This document shows positions 1 through 5,536 of a stretch of DNA of 7,918 bases, in pieces. Position numbers and translations under genes: made by a program. Each line of letters opens with the position of its first letter. Positions within the stretch are counted from its first letter, which is position 1. The stretch is from an uncultured Clostridia bacterium. Lineage in GTDB: Bacteria; Bacillota; Clostridia; Christensenellales; UBA1242. The stretch covers positions 1 to 7,918 of the forward strand of contig CAMLUY010000042.1 in the NCBI GenBank assembly GCA_946487985.1, given 5' to 3'. Under the pieces are notes generated by a model. That model did no database searches and had not been told where the DNA came from. It worked only from the letters and a program-made list of their open reading frames with translations.

Positions 1-58
1 TTCACTTTAAAAATTTGCAGGTGTTTTATCTTTTGTATTATGACACTCAATCTGGGAA

Positions 59-2998
59 TTAGTTGGCTTGACTGCCGCCCTCATCGTCAGAATTGATTGT
101 CGACAACTCTTTGATCAAGTCTTCAATCTGCTTGTTGATTTTTGCAAGTTCATCAGACTGACCATTGTTTCTTGCCTCATCGGCTTGAGCCTTCAATGTT
201 TCAACAGCGCGAACAATATCATCGCGGTCATGAGGCTCTTCTTTGTTGCTGTCAGAAACCAGTGCATCATTGATTTCTGAATTGAAGTATGCCTTCATGT
301 TTTTCAATTTGTTTTCTTCGGCGCTGATAAGCTCGTTGATTTTGCTGAGGAAACTGCTGTCTGCAATCTGCGGCATTTCGTTTGTTGCCTTTCTTGGTCT
401 GCCGCGCTTCTTTGGTGCGGTTTCTGTCGCAGCCGCTGTTTCTTTTGGTGCAGCTGTCTTTGTCCTCGGAGCTTTTGACGCATTAGTTGTGCTTGACTTC
501 TTGGTCGTAGCCTTTCTTGGCTTTGCAGTTGCTGTCACTGTTCTGTCAGGTTGCTCTTGGGTTTTTCTTGGTCTGCCGCGTTTCTTTGGTGCAGTTTCAG
601 CTGGCGTGCTTTCTGCTTTTTTGGTTGTCGTTCGCTTTCTCGGCGTTGCTGGCTTCTTTGCTGCCGATTCTTTTGCTGTTTGTTCGGTCTTTTTTGGTCG
701 ACCGCGTTTCTTTGGTGTTTCAGCTTGAACTGGTTGCTCTTCTGTTGCAGTCTTTCGAGGTCTGCCGCGTTTCTTTGGCTGAGTTGTAGCCTCTTGTGTC
801 TCTTCTGCAACTTTACGAGGCCTGCCACGCTTTTTCGCAGGCTTATCTTCATTTGCAGGTTTGTCTTCGGTTGTATTTGACGGCGACTGTGCTTGCGCTT
901 CCTCTTGCGGCTGTTTGCTTTCCTCAGGCTGAGTTGCATTGCTTTCGCTTTCTGTCTGCTGAGCAGGTTCTTCTGTTGCCTGTTCATCGGCAAACATGTT
1001 GGCGATATCTTCATCAGTCAGAACGCTTTGTTGCTCATCAGTAGTTGGCGGCTGCTCTGTTTGAGCATCTTCGGTTTCGCCTTCTTGCGTACCGCCCTCA
1101 TCTGTTTCAATTTGTTCAGGCTGAGATTCTTCTTCAAATGATTGTTCAGTCGGAGTTTCATCTGTATCGGCCGGCACTTCATCATCAGTTGGCACTTCCC
1201 CGCCAGCTGGAATTTCGTCATCGGTTGGCGCCTCTTCTGTCACGCCGCTTTCATCTGCCACAGTTATATCATCTGTTGCAGCTTCGTCCTGACTTGGTTC
1301 TTCACCCGCGTCCTCAGAAGCTTGTCCTTCGACAGGTACGACATTATTGTCATTGTCTATGTATGCGCCATACTGGTCGGTCTGCATATCTTGCAGCTCT
1401 TGTTCTTTCCGCGCAGCTTCCTCTTCCGGCGTGAGGTCGTATGACACCAGCTCGCCCTGCATGTTGTAAACCTTGCCGTCTACGTCATGGAACAGGCCTT
1501 GCGTGTCGTGGTATGAGCCGTCACTATAAATATAGTTGCCATATTCGTCATAGTAGCCTTGCTCCGCATTCTCCTCGGTGTTTGTCAGGCTGAGGTCGCC
1601 AGTTTCCTGAGCGAGCCTTTCGCGCAAGGTCTCGTTTTCGTCCATAAGGCGCTTGATTTGTGTTTGAACACTGATAAGCTCTTGCTCATTCTTGTCGCGC
1701 TCATCTGCAATCTCTTGTTTTTCGTCTTGGACGCGGGATTCAGCAACCTGGTATGCCGTCTTCATAACCTTTTCAAAGAAGGTTTGATATTCGGCAGCCA
1801 TGCCCTTTTGAACTTCGTCCAAACTTTGGTCAAGCACGGTATTCAGTTCACGGATATCTCCTTCAAGCTCTTCCTTAGCTGCGAGATATCGTTTTTCTTC
1901 GTTGTCATAGTCTTTTTGAAGCTGAGCTTTTTTGTTTGACTCCTTCTCCTGTTGCTGGCGAAGAAGACCAACTTCAATACGCGATGTCGTAGCTGCCTGC
2001 TGCTCAATCAACTTCTGTATGTTTTCTTTCGTAGCCTGGATTTTTCGTTGCAAATCCATTTGTACATTTTCATAGTTTCTGCGCAGTGCGTCTTTTTGCG
2101 CTTCAATTTGAGCTATCTGTGAAAGAGCGGCTGTTTTTTTGTTGATATAGATTTCGCTTTCCTTCATCGCACGTTTGAGAAGCAGCGCTCCGTCAACGCC
2201 AACGTTTTCAAAGTTGTAATCAACCACCTGAATGTCATTGGCCTTTGCGTTTTCAAACTCCTCTTTGGCTTTACGTGCGCGCGCTTCATAGTATTCACGC
2301 AACTGCGGATTGCCATTTTCAATTTCCTTTGGCGTGAACAAAAGGTTGAAGTCAATGAATGGTGTCAGGTCGGCACATGCATTGTCAATGAACCTTGCGA
2401 AAAGGTGATACATATGATAGGTGTCGTCAAGGTTTGCAACACGGTTGCCTTTCAGACCAATGATTGCGATTGTGCCAAGTATTGCAACAAAGCTTGGCAG
2501 CATCAGCGCTACTGCGATAGGCTGAGGTCCGAGTTCAGATTCATATTGCGTCGCCAAACCAAAAATAAATGACACGAACGACCAAACAGCTGTCAGCAAG
2601 CCCAGATTTCTGATGTTGTTCTGCCAACTGCTGGTTTTGAGCGGATTGTTGATCAGATTTTCTTCTGTAAGATATTTTGATGGGTCACCATCACGATAGA
2701 GTATGTATTGTTGCCAAAAATACACCAAACGTTTTGGTCCTTTTTTTATGACGGCGTTGAAAGCCCTGATATTGCTGCTGTCAATCTTTTTATTTTTGAA
2801 CAGCCACTTGTTTGCCCTGTCAAGGCCGCGTTTGAGGCGCGCTTCATATGAATAAAACGTCTTTATCAAAAAGACAACAATAAAAAGCACTTCAACTGCA
2901 AGAGCCAAGGCAAGCAACCCGCCATAGCCAAGCGCCTGAGTCAAATGCTCAAAAAATGAATTTAACGAATTGTCAATCGCACAAAAAAGTGAGCTCAT
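59..2998 (-). CDS. MotA/TolQ/ExbB-like membrane protein with coiled coil and C-terminal AT-hook array
   Basis: A 979-residue protein that I cannot match to a named gene. Three hydrophobic segments are visible at about residues 24-46, 132-149 and 160-182, with a ~85-residue loop after the first. This is the MotA/TolQ/ExbB topology. By hand, residues 133-149 (GLLTAVWSFVSFIFGLA) align without gaps to the E. coli ExbB segment around GLFGTVWG, and IAVAL (161-165) aligns to IAEAL. A long coiled coil follows (about 278-465), then a Tyr/Gly/Asp-rich stretch (482-520), a Pro/Glu/Asp/Thr-rich acidic linker (about 535-715), five AT-hooks with the GRP core (722-869), and a helical C-terminus (873-979). 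The ATG start has AAGGGG six bases upstream. No terminator is visible in the 58 bases after the stop, so an operon partner may lie outside the window. The ion-channel relationship and a membrane-to-DNA tether role are inference. The reading frame and AT-hooks are directly visible. Confidence 0.9.
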   Translation of the reverse strand: MSSLFCAIDNSLNSFFEHLTQALGYGGLLALALAVEVLFIVVFLIKTFYSYEARLKRGLDRANKWLFKNKKIDSSNIRAFNAVIKKGPKRLVYFWQQYILYRDGDPSKYLTEENLINNPLKTSSWQNNIRNLGLLTAVWSFVSFIFGLATQYESELGPQPIAVALMLPSFVAILGTIAIIGLKGNRVANLDDTYHMYHLFARFIDNACADLTPFIDFNLLFTPKEIENGNPQLREYYEARARKAKEEFENAKANDIQVVDYNFENVGVDGALLLKRAMKESEIYINKKTAALSQIAQIEAQKDALRRNYENVQMDLQRKIQATKENIQKLIEQQAATTSRIEVGLLRQQQEKESNKKAQLQKDYDNEEKRYLAAKEELEGDIRELNTVLDQSLDEVQKGMAAEYQTFFEKVMKTAYQVAESRVQDEKQEIADERDKNEQELISVQTQIKRLMDENETLRERLAQETGDLSLTNTEENAEQGYYDEYGNYIYSDGSYHDTQGLFHDVDGKVYNMQGELVSYDLTPEEEAARKEQELQDMQTDQYGAYIDNDNNVVPVEGQASEDAGEEPSQDEAATDDITVADESGVTEEAPTDDEIPAGGEVPTDDEVPADTDETPTEQSFEEESQPEQIETDEGGTQEGETEDAQTEQPPTTDEQQSVLTDEDIANMFADEQATEEPAQQTESESNATQPEESKQPQEEAQAQSPSNTTEDKPANEDKPAKKRGRPRKVAEETQEATTQPKKRGRPRKTATEEQPVQAETPKKRGRPKKTEQTAKESAAKKPATPRKRTTTKKAESTPAETAPKKRGRPRKTQEQPDRTVTATAKPRKATTKKSSTTNASKAPRTKTAAPKETAAATETAPKKRGRPRKATNEMPQIADSSFLSKINELISAEENKLKNMKAYFNSEINDALVSDSNKEEPHDRDDIVRAVETLKAQADEARNNGQSDELAKINKQIEDLIKELSTINSDDEGGSQAN
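392..835 (-). repeat. AT-hook repeat array, about 20-residue units
   Basis: The motif KKRGRPRK (one copy KKRGRPKK) begins at residues 722, 742, 762, 804 and 862 of the large protein. The gaps of 20, 20, 42 and 58 residues fit a ~20-residue period. At the missing registers there are degenerate basic remnants: PATPRKRTTTKK near 782, AKPRKATTKK near 824 and APRTK near 843. The array is therefore best read as eight units, five with an intact GRP core. AT-hooks of this type are known to insert into the minor groove of AT-rich DNA. At DNA level the copies near 390-425 and 563-600 are almost identical, which suggests recent duplication or recombination. Confidence 0.85.
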
Positions 2999-3021
2999 AC
3001 TTTTCCCCTTTCAATAGTTGT

Positions 3022-3050
3022 AGTATAACACAATAATTTATTTTTACCAA
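3022..3050 (-). promoter_or_regulatory. Promoter of the AT-hook membrane protein gene
   Basis: On the minus strand there is TTGGTA (-35, 3050-3045), a 17-base spacer and TATACT (-10, 3027-3022) with an extended TGT immediately before it. The predicted transcript starts near 3015, giving a short leader with AAGGGG before the ATG. The -35 matches consensus at four of six positions and the -10 at five of six. Confidence 0.65.
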
Positions 3051-3060
3051 CAAAATTGCT

Positions 3061-3130
3061 GATTTTTCGTAATTTTTTTTGCTATTTTTTTACATATTTT
3101 TTAATAGTTTTTTAATCATAACTTTTTACC
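3061..3130. promoter_or_regulatory. Phased T-tracts, probable intrinsically curved DNA
   Basis: T-runs of 5, 8, 7, 6 and 6 bases are centred near 3065, 3076.5, 3088, 3099.5 and 3110.5, with another run of 5 near 3125. The first five are 11-11.5 bases apart, close to one helical turn, which is the known arrangement for A-tract curvature. The block sits just upstream of the -35 of the minus-strand gene, so on that strand it could also act as an UP-like element. Function is inferred. The rest of the 3000-3319 spacer is AT-rich, and I see no gene in it. Confidence 0.6.
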
Positions 3131-3276
3131 TTGTATTCATGATTAAAGTAGTGCAATATCGCGAAAAATGCCATATTGAATTGGAATTAATGCAATATTG
3201 TTGTGTGCATAAAATAAAAAAATATTTCTTTTTGTGAAAAATTATTGTTTGCTTTTCCGAGAAATCAAATCAAAAT

Positions 3277-3312
3277 AAAAAAGCTGCCAGGCGTCAAGCT
3301 TGACGGCTTTTT
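3277..3312 (-). terminator. Rho-independent terminator of the Ig-like/MBL operon
   Basis: Reading the minus strand after the 3320 stop, AAAAAGC is followed by the perfect 14-base palindrome CGTCAAGCTTGACG (3305-3292), a 7-base asymmetric stretch and GCTTTTTT. The outer A/T and GC pairs close a bulged stem ending in a U-tract. It lies seven bases past the stop codon. Confidence 0.75.
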
Positions 3313-3319
3313 ATGTTTG

Positions 3320-4435
3320 CTATTTCCCATTACTTGGCCAGGTACGATTCTGGACAAACCATTCAGTGTCCTTTAAAACCCTGTTGTCGCCACTGCATTG
3401 AACGCTGACAACGCTGCGGCTTACCGAAATGACGATGTTGCCATTCATGGATTTCACCTGCCCGTTTGAGCTCCACTCATCTTTTGGTACAGATGCGACA
3501 GCCATTGATGTAACATAGATGTTTTCTGTATATGGTGCGACATTATTGATAAAATCTTGGGTTGGGAATTGGGTTAGATTGTTGTCAGTATATTCGCTCG
3601 AACCGCAGCAGCAGCAAACGACCACATATTGAGGCTTGATTGCAGCCATCAGCTCTGGCGTACTTGATGTTGCAGAGCCGTGATGACCAGCCTTGTAAAG
3701 CACGCACTCTGGCAGGCTGTCACCATAGTATTCAACAAGCGCTTTCTCGCCATCTTCTTCAAGGTCGCCTGTGAACAAAAAGTGATTGTCGCCCTGATTG
3801 ATCATCATGCAAACCGAATAGTTGTTTTCATCGCTGCTGTATGAGGTGTAATATTTATTGTACAAAATCTCCATTTCAATATTGTCGGCAAGCTGGAAAG
3901 TATTGCTTGCGCCGTCTGTCTTTTCAAAGCATTGCAGCGCGGTGTAATGAACCGCCCCACGCTCAACAGCTGCGTCACGTGCCGCACGATATCTGCCAAT
4001 TACGCTGGCGTCACCACCCGTTTTATTTGTTCGCGGAAAGTCAATGATTGTGCCAACGTCATAATGTTCAAGCACGCCTTCGCGGCTTGCAGTAGACACA
4101 AAAGCTGAAATGTGGTCTTGGTCGGCATGAGTTGCAATGACATATTCAAGCTTGCCGTCTGTAACATACTGGTCAACATATTGAGTGATTGCAGTTGCCG
4201 AGTCATATCTGCTGCCAGCGTCAATGAGAATGTCTGTTTCGCCGGCCTTGATGTAGATGCTGTCGCCGGTGTACTTGTTGCCAAGCTCAATAAAATGAAT
4301 GGACAGATCGCCCAGCGCCAGCGTGTCCGACTCTGGCTTTGACAGCGTCACATTGATGAAAAAACCAGCCACAAAGCCCACGGCGGCTACCACTATTGCC
4401 AAAAGTATGGTGGAAATGATTTTACCAGCTTTCAT
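3320..4435 (-). CDS. Membrane-anchored ComEC-type metallo-beta-lactamase-fold hydrolase
   Basis: A 371-residue protein with one N-terminal membrane segment (residues 5-30) and an outward-facing catalytic domain. Metallo-beta-lactamase motifs are visible in order: LIDAG with D72, THADQDH with H103, D105, D107 and H108, FTGD with D224, and AGHHGS with H251 and H252. This pattern is typical of the C-terminal domain of ComEC/Rec2, which degrades or processes DNA at the cell surface during uptake, but the ComEC channel domain is absent. The substrate could be extracellular nucleic acid or another phosphodiester. Where many ComEC-like proteins have a Ser/Gly strand, this one has four consecutive cysteines (274-277). 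It is second in a two-gene operon: its ATG overlaps the upstream stop in ATGA, and the ribosome site GGAGGTGAG lies inside the upstream gene. The fold is confident; the substrate is unknown. Confidence 0.9.
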   Translation of the reverse strand: MKAGKIISTILLAIVVAAVGFVAGFFINVTLSKPESDTLALGDLSIHFIELGNKYTGDSIYIKAGETDILIDAGSRYDSATAITQYVDQYVTDGKLEYVIATHADQDHISAFVSTASREGVLEHYDVGTIIDFPRTNKTGGDASVIGRYRAARDAAVERGAVHYTALQCFEKTDGASNTFQLADNIEMEILYNKYYTSYSSDENNYSVCMMINQGDNHFLFTGDLEEDGEKALVEYYGDSLPECVLYKAGHHGSATSSTPELMAAIKPQYVVVCCCCGSSEYTDNNLTQFPTQDFINNVAPYTENIYVTSMAVASVPKDEWSSNGQVKSMNGNIVISVSRSVVSVQCSGDNRVLKDTEWFVQNRTWPSNGK

Positions 4436-4818
4436 GCGCTCACCTCCTCCACAATAACAATGCGGTATCGCTCTACGCCCTTGAACCTGAAATCGTCAAC
4501 GGTATATTTTATGTAGTATTGCCCTGCCTTTTCGGTGTCAACGGTGTTTTCAGCAACGACAATCTTGTCAGAGATGTCCCTGCCAAACGATATTGCCCTT
4601 GCGCCTTCATCAACAAATGTTTCGCCCACAGTCAAAACAACCTCTTTTTCGCCGATGATTTCAAAGCAGTCGTTCTTGCATATAGCGCTTGCAGTGAAAT
4701 AGCCGCCAACGCCACAGCCCAGCAGAAGCACCACCATCAGCAAAAAGGTCAGCGGCCGTTTTTTAGCGCTTTTTTCAACCTTATTTTTTATCTTTTTCTC
4801 AATCTTATTTTTTGCCAT
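4432..4818 (-). CDS. Small membrane-anchored protein with bacterial Ig-like (DUF5011-type) domain
   Basis: A 128-residue protein starting at the ATG at 4818, chosen because AGGGGG precedes it at good spacing. A frame extension to a TTG at 4863 lacks this support. A Lys-rich N-terminus (residues 1-21) precedes a membrane segment (about 22-45), so the C-terminus should face outward. Residues 50-125 show the pattern of DUF5011/Ig-like folds: VGETFVDEGARA, then a conserved Asp and a valine-rich strand, KAGQYYIKYTVDD, and a terminal RYRIVIV strand. Such domains usually mediate binding or spacing at the cell surface. It may partner the MBL hydrolase with which it is translationally coupled. A cysteine lies within the membrane segment and two flank its outer end, but no clear lipobox is seen. 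Its ligand is unknown. Confidence 0.8.
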   Translation of the reverse strand: MAKNKIEKKIKNKVEKSAKKRPLTFLLMVVLLLGCGVGGYFTASAICKNDCFEIIGEKEVVLTVGETFVDEGARAISFGRDISDKIVVAENTVDTEKAGQYYIKYTVDDFRFKGVERYRIVIVEEVSA

Positions 4819-4944
4819 ATTCCCCCTAGCATAAATATATTTCGCGCTTTGCCCGTTTGCCAATAAAGTTTCCTTGCTCTCAAAAGCTCAGCCGAGCCTC
4901 TCGCGTCAAACAGCCAAAGTTCTTGCCTGCCACTTGGTGATTTC

Positions 4945-4973
4945 ATTATATCATATTTAATTTTTACTGCGAA
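4945..4973 (-). promoter_or_regulatory. Promoter of the Ig-like/MBL operon
   Basis: The minus strand reads TTCGCA (4973-4968), 17 bases, then a perfect TATAAT (4950-4945) with an extended TGA before it. Transcription should start near 4938, leaving a leader of about 120 bases. I recognise no riboswitch or leader peptide in that leader. It is divergent from the tRNA promoter. Confidence 0.7.
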
Positions 4974-5041
4974 GGATTTTAGACAAATTTTTTGATTTTT
5001 TGCAAACCTAAAAAACTATCCTTCATTTTTTGCCAAAACGG

Positions 5042-5070
5042 TTGAAAATTTCATAAAAATATATTAGAAT
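5042..5070 (+). promoter_or_regulatory. Promoter of tRNA-Pro
   Basis: TTGAAA (5042-5047), a 17-base spacer and TAGAAT (5065-5070), each five of six to consensus. The predicted start near 5077 is only a few bases before the mature tRNA 5' end at 5084. Confidence 0.75.
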
Positions 5071-5083
5071 ATACATGTGCTTT

Positions 5084-5159
5084 CGAGGTGTAGCGCAGTT
5101 GGTAGCGCGCTTGGTTCGGGACCAAGAGGCCGTGGGTTCGAATCCCGCCACTTCGACCA
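5084..5159 (+). tRNA. tRNA-Pro (anticodon CGG)
   Basis: A full cloverleaf can be drawn by hand. The acceptor stem is CGAGGTG with CACTTCG (one G-T wobble), the D-arm GCGC/GCGC, and the anticodon stem CTTGG/CCAAG with loop TTCGGGA, placing CGG at 5117-5119. A G follows the anticodon, and the T-arm is GTGGG/CCCGC with loop TTCGAAT. The discriminator A and CCA end are encoded. The C1-G72 pair and G37 are typical of bacterial proline tRNAs. It decodes CCG. Confidence 0.95.
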
Positions 5160-5178
5160 AATTAATGCATTCCGCACA

Positions 5179-5215
5179 AAAAATCAGCCTTATCGCAAGA
5201 TTAGGGCTGATTTTT
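5179..5215 (+). terminator. Terminator after tRNA-Pro
   Basis: TCAGCCTTA (5184-5192) pairs with TAGGGCTGA (5202-5210), with one G-T wobble, around a 9-base loop. A five-A/five-T pair extends the stem and forms a U-tract. The left A-run means it could also stop minus-strand transcription. Confidence 0.85.
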
Positions 5216-5273
5216 ATGTTGTCCCCAAAAAGTTAGAGCTGTTTAAGTGTTAATTGAACTCAAAAAAATCTTT

Positions 5274-5300
5274 CAATTGACAGATTATACCTGTTAATTA
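5274..5300. repeat. Imperfect inverted repeat in the spacer
   Basis: CAATTGACAG (5274-5283) and CTGTTAATTA (5291-5300) are complementary at 8 of 10 positions around a 7-base centre, an operator-like shape. It is far from any promoter I can identify, so function is uncertain. Confidence 0.35.
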
Positions 5301-5368
5301 CTCATGAAAAACTATTGTTCACCACTTTTGCGTAGGTTATATTTTTATTTCGCATAGACTGTTTGAAA

Positions 5369-5480
5369 AAAATATGCACAATTCGAGCTTTTAAGCATCT
5401 AAAATATGCATAATTTGCAATTTACAACATGCCAAAATATGCATAATTCTGTTATTTCGCTATCCCAAAACATGCATAAC
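5369..5480 (+). repeat. Four direct repeats phased at 32-33 bp upstream of the ATPase promoter
   Basis: Copies of AAAATATGCATAATT start at 5369 (one change, CACAATT), 5401, 5434 and 5467 (AAAACATGCATAAC). Start-to-start distances are 32, 33 and 33 bases, close to three helical turns, so all copies should face the same side of the helix. Each has an ATGC core, mostly within the palindrome TATGCATA. The last copy ends two bases before the -35 box. This layout suggests a cooperative protein-binding array that controls the ATPase gene; the binding protein is unknown. The remaining spacer (5217-5368) shows no gene. Confidence 0.75.
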
Positions 5481-5482
5481 GC

Positions 5483-5511
5483 TTGACAATGCGTCAGGGC
5501 TATGATATAAT
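5483..5511 (+). promoter_or_regulatory. Perfect-consensus promoter of the AAA ATPase gene
   Basis: TTGACA (5483-5488), exactly 17 bases, then TATAAT (5506-5511) with an extended TGA before the -10. Every recognised element is consensus. The start near 5518 gives a leader of about 19 bases carrying the ribosome site GAGGTGAT. Confidence 0.9.
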
Positions 5512-5536
5512 AATGTTCAAGAAATGAGGTGATATT

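Noticed and set aside
243..728. Plus-strand open frame with repeated GLPRFFG motifs
   Set aside because: It is the antisense reading of the AT-hook repeats; the repetition comes from the real minus-strand gene.
59..2998. A Zorya defence locus
   Set aside because: Only a ZorA-like topology is seen. No ZorB-, ZorC- or ZorD-like gene lies in the window, so the system cannot be claimed.
4819..4863. Upstream TTG start for the Ig-like protein
   Set aside because: It adds 15 residues with no ribosome site, whereas the ATG at 4818 has AGGGGG at good spacing.
4819..4938. Riboswitch in the ~120-base operon leader
   Set aside because: I could not recognise any known aptamer core or a terminator/antiterminator pair.
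5277..5305. Promoter using TTGACA at 5277
   Set aside because: At 17 bases downstream the sequence is ACTCAT, with no acceptable -10 box, and no gene follows closely.
5369..5480. A small CRISPR array
   Set aside because: Repeats are only 14-15 bases and imperfect, spacers are 17-18 bases, and no cas gene is present. The array ends at a promoter, which fits a regulatory role better.
5084..5536. Integration of a mobile element at tRNA-Pro
   Set aside because: The tRNA is intact and I found no second copy of its 3' end, no integrase and no other element genes in the window.
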